Assembly (NCBI GenBank): GCA_935421135.1
Contig: OW285187.1
Span: 2,170,001-2,234,000, forward strand
Source of the DNA: Bugulina stolonifera
Taxonomy: Eukaryota; Bryozoa; Gymnolaemata; Cheilostomatida; Bugulidae
Reading direction: 5' to 3'
Length of the DNA: 64,000 bases
Part shown: positions 1 through 12,497 of the stretch, piece by piece
Numbering within the stretch: the stretch's first letter is position 1
Layout: each line of letters opens with the position of its first letter
Notes under the pieces: model-generated
What the model saw: the letters and a program-made list of their open reading frames with translations, nothing else
Database searches by the model: none
Told to the model about the DNA's origin: nothing
Made by a program: the position numbers and the translations under genes

Positions 1-1618
1 AGCTGCATAAACAAGCCAGAAATAGCATCAAATTTTGAGAAGAAAATGTTAGGAAATCAATGTGAAAAATCGACTGGGACATATAAAAGGGAGTATTTTT
101 AGAGTTAATCAGAGAGAGAGTCACAGGGATCACAGGAGCAACACAAGGATGGCTGGAAGACACTGCAACATGGACTAATTATACCCAGCAACTCTCCCAA
201 CTTTTTAGTTAAACAATATATTTTTACGAATATATTATATCAATATATATCATAGGAGGTGCCTCGGCACACACAGACTGATGGTAAGTTATTATACATT
301 TTGTTATTTTTAATGTTGAATTGGTATTGAAGCTAATTATATCCCTGCTCTGTGAAATATTATTTTGAGATTTGAAATACTGTGGATGAACTTGAGAGAA
401 CCCGAACAGATAGATTTATCTCTCAAATGAAATTATACCAAGTCACAATAATTGGTTGACACTGTCCCCGGTTTGTGATTGCATTTTGGATTCAGAATTA
501 CAAATACAATGTATATTGTATTTTGAGAAAGTGATTTTATCAATGCAAATTGAGATATTTTAACTATACCAAATTTTCAAACATAGTATTGACATAAAAA
601 TTGATTGATTGATTGATATATTGGCTATTACATCGAATATTGTAATTGATACCAGAGCTTATTTGTAAGGATAATAGGCGGTTGTCCAATTATACATGTA
701 TGTGCTGATTGAACCAGTAGCATTGATATAATTCCACAGGGGAGGGCTATCTTGTATTAACTCACTCAGACACATGAAATCCATGACTTCTTGAAAATAG
801 GCTGGTGTTGAAATTTTTCTAAATTTGTCACTTGGGTTTCAATTCTAAAACAGAGAGATTAACAGTGTATGTCTACCGAAAGGAATAATAATTGAATGCA
901 TATGTCCTGAGTGCTACCATTGCTATTTTTATAGAACCAAATTCATTAACTCTTATACCAATGATTGATTGAGTGTAGGAGGTTACACAACTTCAGATTA
1001 TTGAATGGAAATTATTCATTGTTGAAAGCTATCCACTTTTTATAATATTCATTAGATTTGGCAAATATTCCGTTATCATTTGTAAAATTGCATGAGAACA
1101 GAAGTTGTCTTCTCTCAACTGAGTGGAAATTAGCAAGAGAAGTTAATTACCAATTGTATTAGTCTTGGCGAGTAGTTGAAGAACCTACAGTACATGTACA
1201 TAATCATTAATCATCACGCTTGATGCTAATGCACAACTTTCATGTTAATCATATTGTTCTACACGTATATGTTTTACAATGTAATAAAAGTATATAACAA
1301 TAGTATGTCGGCCACTATGTAACTCTGATAATGTTGAAAATTATATTGGTAATAATTATTGATTTCAGCTAGCATAAAAGTTCCTTACCTAATTTTCATA
1401 GCAAGTTCTCTTTGGCAACAGTACTATATAAGTTTTTTAATAATCGGCGGTCCAATAGCCAATATGGAAAAAAAATGCGAGAAATGCAACAATGGGTAGA
1501 AGAATCATTGTTGTGGAAATCATTAGTAGGATGAAATAATATTGCAGCAGTAAAGATAATAGAAAATATGGCTGGGTTTAAGGGGAGAGTTTGAAAGCCT
1601 TGATGCAAGGCGCCAAAA
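1..1618. other. Upstream region without a recognisable gene
   Basis: No open frame or family similarity is visible. A good splice-donor sequence (ATG followed by GTAAGT) lies at about 289-296 on the + strand, so a 5' non-coding exon of the downstream sushi-domain gene is possible but unsupported. One copy of the dispersed AGTTGTCTTCTCTC motif is at 1103-1116. Confidence 0.4.
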
Positions 1619-1702
1619 ATGTTTAGATCAAGTGGCACCAGGAGCTATAAGAGATTCTTGCAGACACCTGCATGGTCAACTCGATATGACGTGTCTACAC
1701 CA

Positions 1703-4700
1703 ATGCTACTTCTGACATTGATGGCTATAACGTTGGACAGAGTAAGTACTGATAATAGCCTCGATTATACAGCTAGTAATGAGTCATCAGTGACCTCCAC
1801 CAGCAGCTTCAACTCATCGACTGACCACATGGAACAAGTGAGCACTCTACCACCCACTGTGCTCTGTAACCATGACCAAAATCTCAAATGTACTGGAGAC
1901 TTCTGTGACAAGTCCTCAAATGCAACATGTCAGCTGCCCAACATTGGTATGAATAACTAATCGCATTTTGTCATGTACAACTAATTATCATGTGCAGCAT
2001 TATGTCTAGACTTCTAGAGTTTGTTTGTGTCCGTTACATTAACTTACTAAATCTTTCAAAATGAAAATCGTTGCCTACGCTACTATTTATTTGGGTTTGT
2101 AAGGGACGGTTGGAAACTGGGTTTTCAGAACTGATTTTGTAGATTCAGGTTAATTCAGTTATTGTATTGTACCTTAACCAAACATATTATATTTTCACAC
2201 TTTCATTTACGAAAATCATGCAGTCAGCTCCTTTAAGCCGTCGACACAACCTTTGAAACTCCAGAGTAACCAACAACTCGCATCCCTTGGGGCTTATGTA
2301 GGTAGCTAGCAGTTGTACACACCTTGGGGCTTATGTAGGTAGCTAGCAGTTGTACACACCTTGGGGCTTATGTAGGTAGCTAGCAGTTGTACACACCTTG
2401 GGGCTTATGTAGGTAGCTAGCAGTTGTACACACCTTGGGGCTTATGTAGGTAGCTAGCAGTTGTACACACCTTGGGGGCTTATGTAGGTAGCTAGCAGTT
2501 GTACACACCTTGGGGCTTATGTAGGTAGCTAGCAGTTGTACACACCTTGGGGGCTTATGTAGGTAGCTAGCAGTTGTACACACCTTGGGGCTTATGTAGG
2601 TAGCTACAGTTGTACACACCTTGGCCGGCTTATGTAGGTAGCTAGCAGTTGTACACACCTTGGGGCTTATGTAGGTAGCTAGCAGTTGTACACACCAACA
2701 ATTTGAACAACTTAGTATAAGAAATACCTCGTATACAAAGAATTCTAGTTAGTAAATGAAGTAAATGTAGACTGTAGGTCTATAGGATAGAATAGTGTCA
2801 TGTAGGTCTAGAACAAAGCTAGAGAAATCTCCGGTAGAGTACATAAGACAATGTCCTCCGCATGCACTTAGAAGCTGCTTATAGGTTGGGGAGTAGAGGC
2901 ACGCACTTAGAAACTACAGTTGGGTGCATTGTAGTATTCACATTTATATACCTTTATCCTATACCAATCTAAAAGACCTTTTAGATTGGTATAGGATAAA
3001 GGTATATAAATGTGAATACTACAATGCACCCAACTGTAGTTTCTAAGTGCGTGCCTCTACTCCCCAACCTATAAGCAGCTTCTAAGTTTTTACTAATGGT
3101 ATTTGATGCCTTTTACCTTCTAGTTGTACGCCTATATCACTGCTACCTCAGCTATTGAAACATAACAATTGCTGGTAGCTGAACTGTAGGTGATCTGACA
3201 GTTGGGGTTTATCCCCTGCAGTAGATCTCCTTACTTTATCAATTCTTTTCTCAATACAATAATTAAATGAGGTAACTAATGCTCACTGAAACTCCTACTA
3301 ATAAAACTGTATATACATGGCATTTGAAAGATTGCTATGTTCAGTAACTGCTACTATTCAATTCAGGATATCTGTGCATGCATATAGTATTTATAGTACA
3401 CACAATGTACAATGTATATGTGACCTGTTCTGTCATTTTAGCCTACTTGGCTATTCAGCTCATTATACGATATAGAAGCTAAAAGGAGCATAATCGCCAC
3501 GAGGTTGTCACATGTCCATATTCTGATTTCCATCTCCATTGGGCAATTCAGGTGTGCTCTTTCCAATGGTCCAATCAGTTTTCATGTATCTGTTCGCCTT
3601 TGATTGGTTTTTGCCTGATCAAAATAGCAAGTCATTGGTTGCTATGGAGGTCACATTACCTACTTTGCATAGCCTCATTCTCTTCTATTCAATAGCCTTT
3701 CACCTTCACCATGACCTTTTGACCTTAAGATTTGGTGATAGGACGTTTTAGCTTTCATAGCTGAATTCAGAATATCAGAATTGTGCTGTGTGCCGATTTT
3801 TATTGCTCTTATGTCATTTTAACTATACGTTGCTAGGTAGATAAACAAATACACGGGTGAAAATTTTACATTGTTGAACTTCTCGGAGGTTTTTCTGAGC
3901 TTAGGCACCCAGAGACCAGCGCCGACCCTTCTACGTTCAATGTTGAATAATTTTGCGTCTAATTGAGCAATTTGAAAAGTTTAAAGTCTGGTGAGTTGCT
4001 GAGGAGTTGCTTAATACCATCACATACATAACTAAAAATGTTGAAATCTAGCCAAGTTGGCCAAAATGACAGAACAGGTCACATATTAGTAAAATTATAT
4101 CAGTATACAGTATATATCAGTATATGTTAGGGCAATATATACATGTATATACATGTACATTATTAGCATGAATGTAATATCGATGCATCAATGTCATTAC
4201 TCCCTACTTTTCTATAATGCAACTCAAGATTGGAAAGAAATAGACTACTTATTTATTACATCAGAATTCAGAACTGTCTTTACTTTTTCTACAGTATTGA
4301 CTCCCAAACCTGCTTACTTGTATAACTGTATTACTGTTGTAATTATGATAAACTCTTGCAGAGAATGGAGTGTTCCAAATGCCCCCTGTAGGTGATGTAG
4401 TAGAGAGTTGTGTAGGCGAAGGACAGGTGATAGTATTACTGTGTAACCAAGGTTATGAAATACTCCATGGCTCTGGAATGCCTTCAATGGAATATAAATG
4501 TAGCAATGGTAGCCTTAGCCTGTGGAACACACAACAGCTGTGTGTACCTATCAAGTGTGAACTGCCTAATGACTGGTTGAAGTTTACAGGTAATCACTAA
4601 AGCTAACCTTAGTATGAATGCACTACTGTAGAGTATTATATTGACTGCTGAAAAGTACTCATAAAATTTTGTTGTTTTGATAGAAGTTGTCTTCTTTTAC

Positions 4701-5949
4701 ATTACTGCAACACAAAGAGAGGATAACTCCTGTGACACAATACATTTATTAGACATACAAGTAAACATACATGTACTGTACACATAATACAGTGCATTGT
4801 AAATACAATGTAGGCTCCACATACAAGTAGAATAATAATACCAATTCTGAGTCCACCATAGACAATTTTGACTTTTGCACATTTACCTGGAAGAGCTGTG
4901 ATCTCTTGTTGAAAACCTGAATCTATACCATTAGCATTTTTATGCAAAACTCTTACCCTACACATACAATTTTGCTCCCTGGCAACATTTACCTGTACAT
5001 TTTTCACACAATATTAATATCCATGCATTGAAGTTATTTTGGACATGCATCACTCCATCCATGATGATAAGTGATAATTACTAAGCTGCTGGCATTAGCA
5101 TACTACATTAAATGTTTGTAATGAAGAATTTAAGATATAACTACATCTACCATAATAATCTACAATGTAGATAATACAGTTTATCACATTTTATCACTAA
5201 ATGCCTAGTTACAAATAACTTGCTTTCATCTGACACATTCACATGTTAGTGTTTATATTATACTGTATTCGTTGATTAATATAGTAGTATGTTATTACCA
5301 CAGACTTTACCGAGAAGACGACAGTAGAGAAATCGTCTACATCACTGCTATCTTACCCCTATAAGACCATCATTGCTGTCAAATGCTGGCACCCAGACTT
5401 CAACCAGAATTGGGCATACTCTCTCACCTGTATGGTTAGTATAAATATATATGTATGCATAAGGACAATGTTATAGCTGACCAACCATAACTGACCCACT
5501 AAATAGAGCCTCACCATGACCGTGACTCACTATGACTGACCCACCATAGCTGACTCACCATAGCTGACTCACCATAACTGACTCGCCATAACTGACTCAC
5601 CCTAACTGACCCAACATAGATGACCCACCATAGCTGATCCACCATAACTGACCTAATGTATTTGAGTGAAACCAGTGAGAGTAGATTGCTCCTGGCCTAA
5701 AGAACTGCTAGTAGCTAGTAGCGCTATCTTTTTGTACAGGCTGATGGTTGGCATGGTGCAGAGGTATTGGCAAGGACCGACTGCGAAATCCCACATAAGG
5801 AAAAAGAACTGTTAGCTCATGATCATATAGCCTTAGCACAGATTGGTTATGAGAAATCTGAGGCTACGTTATTCCTCACAGACCTCAAGCTCATAGCCTA
5901 TGTTTTATTCCTGCACATCTCAATTCCTTATATGGCTGGCTTCGTCTAA
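1703..5949 (+). CDS. Two-domain sushi (CCP) protein, 4 exons
   Basis: Exons are 1703-1946 (or from the upstream in-frame ATG at 1619), 4362-4589, 5304-5434 and 5740-5949; phases join cleanly and give 270 aa (298 aa from 1619). I prefer the ATG at 1703 because it opens a hydrophobic MLLLTLMAITL signal sequence; from 1619 the same stretch would be a signal anchor. A Ser/Thr-rich spacer with NSS/NSST-type glycosylation sites follows. Then come two sushi/complement-control modules: the first runs from CQLPNIENG across the exon 1/2 join to CVPIKC, the second from CELP through VKC and LTC to TDC, each with four Cys in order and the second with the late Trp (DGWHG). The C-terminus is hydrophobic (about the last 20 aa), consistent with a membrane or GPI anchor. 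Sushi modules bind proteins or glycans outside the cell; the ligand here is unknown. A further 3' exon is possible. Confidence 0.72.
2285..2696. repeat. 37-bp minisatellite, about 11 copies
   Basis: A 37-bp unit (core GGCTTATGTAGGTAGC then TAGCAGTTGTACACACC) repeats head to tail about 11 times with one-base G-run changes. It lies in intron 1 of the sushi-domain gene. Open frames across it are repeat artefacts. Confidence 0.95.
2867..3086. repeat. Perfect palindrome, 109-bp arms, 2-nt centre
   Basis: Positions 2867-2975 and 2978-3086 are exact reverse complements, separated only by AC at 2976-2977. It lies in intron 1 of the sushi gene. It could be a very young foldback element, an inverted duplication, or an assembly/cloning artefact. 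Confidence 0.95.
3417..4085. mobile_element. Non-autonomous TIR element with TA target duplication
   Basis: Terminal inverted repeats of about 36 bp, starting TGTGACCTGTTCTGTCATTT, lie at 3419-3454 and, inverted, at about 4048-4083, with two or three mismatches. Both ends are flanked by TA (3417-3418 and 4084-4085), as expected for Tc1/mariner-type insertion. The 665-bp body has no transposase; the short frame at 3539-3751 has no recognisable domain. It sits in intron 1 of the sushi gene. Confidence 0.75.
4683..4730. other. Inverted pair of the GACAACTCC-type motif
   Basis: AGTTGTCTTCTTTT at 4685-4698 faces AAAGAGAGGATAACTCC at 4714-4730, forming an imperfect hairpin. It is one of several such pairs in the window and lies in an intron of the sushi gene. 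Confidence 0.55.
5474..5653. repeat. 14-bp degenerate tandem repeat
   Basis: About a dozen variants of CCATAACTGACTCA lie head to tail in intron 3 of the sushi gene, starting about 40 bp after the exon 3 splice donor. Confidence 0.85.
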
Positions 5950-7804
5950 CTCTACTTACATGTACAATGTACTTGTATATAAATGCACTAGACCAAAAGA
6001 TATCAACATTAGATTATACAAATCTATTTCCCTTATATTATTGTTATAATAATGGTTCCAAATACATGAAGAGAATTTTGAAAGTTGGTAGCAATATAAT
6101 ATAAAGCAATGAAAAATATTTAAACATACTTTCAAAATTTTCATTAACTATTCTCTAATTCATAGTGCAACTTGTATCACAGGCTAGCACAATCTCTGAA
6201 AGTTCGGACTTTGGTTTGAGAGTGCAACTCCAAAAAGTAAACACTGGCCAACTCTACCTTGTATATTACACAGTTTAGTTATCACCCATGAGGTTCAAAA
6301 CTGTACTACAATCACTCAATCTACATGTTGATTGGAATGACTTTTCTACCAAAGATTGGATGATGTGAAGACAACTCATTATTATTTGAAGTAATCAATA
6401 TAGGGATTCCCCTGAGCATGCCGAAAGAAACATAGTAACTGTATTACTTTGGTCAAACTAGAATTAATACTCCAGTATTTATGTACTTCAGAAGACCTTA
6501 TATTGCAGTAATGGCTATACCAAGTTGATATTCACCCCTACTAATGTGTGTCAGCAATTAGTAGTTTTCACCTCCTACATGTGGAGTCCGCCAGCGATTT
6601 ATATAACAACAAAATAACTAATAATAATAATTATTGTTGGTAGTTGTCACCCCCTACATGTGATCTATATAACAAGGCACTTTATTACCACGCCCTATAT
6701 CATAAGGTGGCTGACCTAAACCTTAAGTAATTATCTACTCTTGGTTACTAACTGTTACTCCCAGTTCAATGCATGAATCATGTATTTATGCCAACAGATA
6801 AAGGGAGGACAACTCCTAAAGTCAGCTACATCATCTTAGTGAACTATGAATAGCATTGAGTACACAGCAGTGTCTAAAGGCTCGACTATACGGGAGGCCG
6901 ATTGGTCCTTCTCGGCCTTTGGAGCCTCGTTCTAGAGGAAATCAGTGTACCATTCATTCGATTGTGAAAAAAACCAACATGTTGGTCTTTTCAGTCTCCA
7001 GTGTCACAGAGCATAGAGCCGTGCTAACGACCAACAAAGTTGTTCCGCCGAAGCTCGCATACCCTTGCACCGCGTAGCCTTAAATGTGTCATCTTTTGGG
7101 GTAGCAAATTATTATAACAAGTAGGGACACATAGTTAACCTATACAAGTATGGACACAACATGAATGCTAAAAGTATATGGAGCTCTAACCTACGGCTAC
7201 ATTGTGTTATACACCTACTTAGCTACACGGAGACATTGATAGAAATCGAGTCCGCGATCAAGTCTACAGATTAAATTTATCAAATATGTGACACTATTGA
7301 ACCACCAACTTTAAAGTTGATTTCCATTGTGGAATATGTGTTTGATCATTTGGGTGATTAAATTAGAGGACCACTCTTGTATTTAACCAATCAAGTATCG
7401 GCATTATGCAACAATAAAAACAAGATGATTGATACAAAACTTGTTTTCATAGCCTGCCAACTGCGTATTCAATCATTGTTTGAATTTTCATTGATTAAAT
7501 TTCAATAATTCATTAGGCCTAGGTGGCTACGTGAATGGGTGCTACTGATATACACTACTTTGGAGGAGGTTATAGCTACATGTAGGTTGTGGAAATTGAT
7601 CACTAAACTTGTATATAAACCTATACTGTGATGGAAAACGCACCCAAACATATCTAATGTGAATGGGAAGGTATGAATATATGCCAATTTGTCAGGCACT
7701 ACGTGAGTCAGTTATCTGATTGGTGGAAACAGTCTTTCACGGCATAGTTTCCATTTATTTCTAGTCTATCAAAGAGGGGCAACTACGAACAGTCCGTTAT
7801 TATC
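5950..7804. other. Intergenic; GC-rich block at 6872-7085
   Basis: No gene is recognised. The block at about 6872-7085 is clearly more GC-rich than its surroundings and has weak inverted ends (AAGGCT near 6878, AGCCTT near 7076), so it may be a decayed transposon fragment. A copy of the dispersed motif, GGGAGGACAACTCC, is at 6803-6816. The 6856-7077 frame has no recognisable domain. Confidence 0.4.
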
Positions 7805-10087
7805 ATGTATCACCAACCTTCAACTAGCACCTTCAAATATGTCAGCTTGGATCTCAGTCACCTCAACAAGGTAAGTCTGAAATAACACATTAGTAGGTAA
7901 AGTACAAGACATATTAATGAACACATTACGAAGCTACCTACTGGTCTACTTGCTGCCAACGTCAATTATACTCATCATGTACTTTCTGACTGTTCATTTT
8001 ACAATTCGAATGTGGACGCTGTTGACAGGAATTTTATGGTAGGAATGCACAACTCCCACCAAAAAGCCGACATTGAATTGCAGCCAAGATAAACATTGCC
8101 ATTTATTAATTATATATTGATTTAATTAACCATTAAGTGACCACTAATTAGTTTAATTTGTTTGTGAATTAACTAAGTCCAGAGACGGCAAACCCAACAG
8201 TTAGGTGAAGTTGTATGTCTAATATTTGCAGAAAAAGAAGAGCGCCAGGCAGGCTTTGCTGCAAAGTGAAATATCTTATGGACAAGATTTCAACATCCAG
8301 AATAGCTGGGTGCACGGCAGTGGTATTGGTGGAGGTGGTGGCAAGACTGACTCTCTAAAGGAGTCCATGTTGTCTTACACAAAGCGTATGAACGATATCC
8401 GACGGATTCGGGGGATTAACACTCTAAGACACTCCCATCCGTCAGAGAATACACCTGCCCTCTGGATTAATACTGGAAAAGGATCCTTGCATTTCGACAT
8501 GGTAGAGGACAACGCCCGCAGTAAATACTATTCCAGCCAAAATAGACTGAGTAAATCTCTGGGAATGATCAAGTTAGAGCCTCTACTTGGCAGTCAGAAA
8601 GTGTCAGATGATATAGACTTGGATTCCAACATTTCTTTACAAACTCATAAGATGGAGAAGGAAACTAGACTATTGACGATACCCACTGAGGTAAGTAGGA
8701 GTGCGAGTTGTATACTGTGACGATACCCACTGAGCTAAGTAGGGGAAGGAGTTGTGTACTGTACAGAAGATGGGAATGACCTGAGCGATAGAGAACTAGT
8801 TCTTAGTATGACGATAAATTCAAAGAATTACAAATATACAATGTAGTCAATTCTCACAGGGTTAGTAAATATTTTGATCCATCTAGAATATTGTTGACAG
8901 ATAAAAACATTAATATAGTAGTTAATTGGAAAGTTAATGGTAGGTTTCTTTGTAGGGTGGTAACATATACCAATTTGCTTTCAGAAAAGCAGCACACAAA
9001 TTATTACAGATTTTCCTTCTTTTACTATTTGCATTGAGAAGGCAATTAGTGAAACTATACAATTTGTATTCATACGTCATAACCATAAAAACGTATTGTT
9101 TAGTTTCCCCAAAGAAGACAGTCATCCCATAGAATAAACAGAACTATAAATCTTCCAACCTATCAGCAAGCATATGAAAACTTTTACTTTGCCAAGACTT
9201 TAGCATTAAAAAGAAAGGTACTAACAGATGAGTTGATTACCAGATTATACATTGTATTCAATTTATTGTCCATAGTGGCGATTTAAGTAGCTGTAGCGGT
9301 ATAGTACCACCCACAGATGTCTATAAAGTATTGTTCTAGTTGCTATTTTTCTCCACCAGAGGGCGCTCCTAGGCTATACACTGTATGCAACTCTTTACAG
9401 AGTGAAGAGGTGCCAGTCAAAGTAAAGCACATCACAGTAACTATAACAATACCCCCTCCAGAAGCACAGGAAGATGAAGGGGAGATGACTCCACCCTCTC
9501 CGCAATCCCCTAACATGCCAGTAGTAGCAGAGGTAGAACCAGTCAAAAAGAAATTGATACCCTTAGGAGGGGGTAAACCACGTCCCCGTAAGGCAAAGAG
9601 AATGAAAATCATAGAGCCTGGATTAGAATCTATAAACGAAGATATGGAAGAGCCTAGTCTAGCCCATACGCAGGCAATGGAGGAGGGGTATAACACCCTC
9701 CTCAATGATGTACATTCTTCTCATGAACTAATGCTAGAGCAGAAAAAGAGGACAGTAGCTCTATTAAGACAAACTAACTATGCGCAGAGGTCTCGGAAGC
9801 AGACCCGACAGATAGCGATGGCTACACTAGCCAAGAGGAAGCTCAAGAAGTTACCACCTATACCTACCGGTAGACCTACAGAAAAATCAAGCAATACACC
9901 TAGAGAGAAACTGATTAATAGGCAGGCAGATATGCCAATGAGCACACCTAGAAATAGTCCCACAGAAGTGCCATCACCTATTAAGACTCCATCATTTAGA
10001 TACACTAACCGTAAAGGTGGCATGACGACAAGTCCTTATATTGAGGACAGAATATACGACTTCTCCAAATCAGAAAACGAATACTAA
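7805..10087 (+). CDS. Unknown basic, low-complexity protein, 3 exons
   Basis: Exons 7805-7870, 8232-8690 and 9401-10087 join in phase 0 at both introns, giving 403 aa. Donors are GTAAGT and the exon 3 acceptor follows a pyrimidine tract. The start MYHQPSTSTF is the only ATG in exon 1's frame. I recognise no family. Visible features are a lysine-rich start of exon 2 (KKKSARQ), a Gly run (GIGGGGGK), an acidic/Pro-rich stretch (EAQEDEGEMTPPSPQSP), a strongly basic tract (KPRPRKAKRMKI), a Lys/Arg-rich middle likely helical (HELMLEQKKRTVALLRQ), and a Ser/Pro/Thr-rich tail. There is no signal peptide or membrane segment. The composition fits a mostly disordered cytoskeletal or nuclear protein, but that is only a guess. 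The donor of exon 2 is tandemly duplicated (see 8675-8762). Confidence 0.7.
8675..8762 (+). repeat. 44-bp tandem duplication spanning a splice donor
   Basis: Copy 1 (8675-8718) holds the last 16 nt of exon 2 plus the GTAAGT donor; copy 2 (8719-8762) repeats it, but the donor GT has become CT (GAGCTAAGT). The downstream decoy site is thus inactive. Confidence 0.9.
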
Positions 10088-10150
10088 TCTCATATTATAT
10101 ACTATCTAGTTTTTCGTATTAATAATTCTATAAACCAACATTATTTTGCA

Positions 10151-10156
10151 ATAAAA
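10151..10156 (+). terminator. Poly(A) signal AATAAA
   Basis: AATAAA lies 64 bp after the stop codon of the unknown three-exon gene, at a normal distance for its 3' UTR. Confidence 0.6.
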
Positions 10157-10519
10157 ATTCAGCCTTCAATACAGCAATGTAATTGCCAGTAATTGTCTTC
10201 ACTTGATATCCATTGCACAGTACAGTTGAGAACAACACTGGACAGAGGTGGAGAGAGAGAGCATGACTTATAACAATATTACTGACTTGGTTATATATAT
10301 TCAATGTTTACTGTAACACTTCCAATTGAATATAAATAATATCTGCATTACACACCTCAGCAAATATGCCTGCTATGTTCAAGTACTAGATACATAGCTG
10401 TGCAAATGAATAATACTAATTGATGATCAACAACACTAGTGAAGTCACAGAGTGACTAACCCAATTAGAGAACTAGTCAGACCCCACACTGTAAAAAGAT
10501 GCATAAAGGTCGTGTGACG

Positions 10520-10852
10520 TTGATATGGTTGTGCCTAGGTTGGAGTGACGGTGGCATGGTTGTCCCTATGTTGGAGTGACGGTGGCATGGTTGTCCATAG
10601 GTTGGACTTAACAAACTCCTCTATCCTACCTACTGGACTTTGTTAGTGTCCAACAAATAAAACATGCTAACTGCAACCTTTATTCTAACTTTACCTGCAG
10701 AGTTGGACTGTTTACCCCATGCAGGTGAGAGGTATGGCCTGTTAACTTCATACCAGGTGAGAGGTATGGCCTGTTAACTCCATGCAGGTAAGAGGTATGG
10801 CCTGTTAACTTCATACCAGGTGAGAGGTATGGCCTGTTAACTTCATACAGGT
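10520..10852. repeat. Two short tandem arrays (31 bp and 32-33 bp)
   Basis: About three copies of a 31-bp unit (GGAGTGACGGTGGCATGGTT core) end near 10615. About four copies of a 32-33-bp unit (GAGGTATGGCCTGTTAACTT core) span 10712-10852. The intervening sequence and the following 10.9-12.2 kb hold no recognised gene; a donor-like site on the - strand near 10915 is not enough to call an exon. Confidence 0.8.
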
Positions 10853-12250
10853 GTCATATTACCACTATTAGAGGAGTTGTGGATAATAACACATCATATG
10901 GAAGAGTATTCTCTACTTACCATCAGCAGCTGAGCAATCCCTCATCCCCAGTTGAATTAGATGTAGTTCTGTTACAGCTGACACCAGAATCACCAGTCTG
11001 CTACTTACTGAATGTACGACTCCTACAAAATCTTACATAACTACAATGTATATCCAATCCTATCCACAATGTATATCCAATCCTATCCACAATGCCCCAG
11101 CAGTTCCTTCAGATATGGTATATTACATCTATGGTTATACCTTCCAATAGACAGAAAATCAAACCAGATTTATAAATAATAATCAACAAGAAACAATTCC
11201 GTATGTTTTTCTTGAATTATTCTAAAGCTAAACAACGTTATATGATGCAGATTTCCCTAAGAGGGTGTTAGTGTTTGATTGCATGAGCAAGCATGTTCTC
11301 AAATCAGAGTATATACTGTATTATTATTATGTGTTTTAGTTCACATATAAACTTACTTACCAGTCGGTAGTAGCAGTAGTAACTAGAACGTTGTCATTCT
11401 CCTCTGATGAACACACTAGGACTAGTATTGAAATATTGGGACAAAATCATAAAATCTTAGAATACATCTTTTACTATTATTCATCATAAAATTACTAACC
11501 CACACCAATTAGTCTTCTAATGTGCTACTAGTAAGTAGATGGCACAAGATACAATATAGATATACATGTGCATGTAGTATGTACTATAATAGGTGTATAC
11601 GTACTACATGCAGTAGGTGTCTACTCCATGTATGCTATGGTGACCAAGTCCCAACATAAAATATTACAGTACAGTCAACATGTGTATTGTGTTTCTGATA
11701 AATAAGTCACCCAAAATATAATATATATTCTGAAAAATTATCAATCCAAAATTTCCATAAATGTGGCAACAATAAAAATCTTAGGAGAGATTTGGACAAA
11801 TTGAAGTAAAATCTAGTGATGGCAGTTCTGAGATAGCTGATGGAAATCATACATAATAATGATAAATCAAAACTAATATCATGTTTGGACCAATAATAAA
11901 GTTAATGATACATTATATATCATTCAAAGTGATAATAGTTAGGAGGAAAAAATATAGCAGAACGCCATAGAGAGACCATAACATGCCTAATAGTAGCAAT
12001 TGTAAATATTTTGTGCTTTTTGGCACACAATGACATTCTATATCATAGCAACAAGCAATACATAACATAGTACACAGCTAACTCAATGCATAGCAATACT
12101 AAGGGATGACAACTCTACAGACCCTGCTACTCTGATAGTAGATTATCTGGATCGATATGGTGAACCCAAGGGGGGGGGGGTCACCTTACCCTGAATGAGT
12201 TACAGTAATTTCTAACTAACAACATTGGAAAACCAGATAATGTACTGTAG

Positions 12251-12256
12251 TTTATT
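12251..12256 (-). terminator. Candidate poly(A) signal of kynureninase
   Basis: AATAAA on the - strand, about 240 bp beyond the kynureninase stop codon. No other evidence for the cleavage site. Confidence 0.4.
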
Positions 12257-12497
12257 AGTTATGAATGAAGAACTGTAACTTACATTCTACTATCTAGAGC
12301 CTGGAGAGGAGCCTGTTGACTGAGTCTGTAGAATACTATCATCCCACTTTAGCTTATGCCGAGCAAATGTGACATTGAGTTGACCTTCCTATCAACTACC
12401 CACACACGCCTAAGTATAGTCATTGTCCCGGATACCCTGTTTATAATAAATGGACTTACACGTACATGCGTGTAGATGGAGTAAACATACCATAGCC

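Noticed and set aside
10912..11020. Possible - strand exon with a GTAAGT donor
   Set aside because: The frame is short, translates to nothing recognisable, and no partner exon was found.
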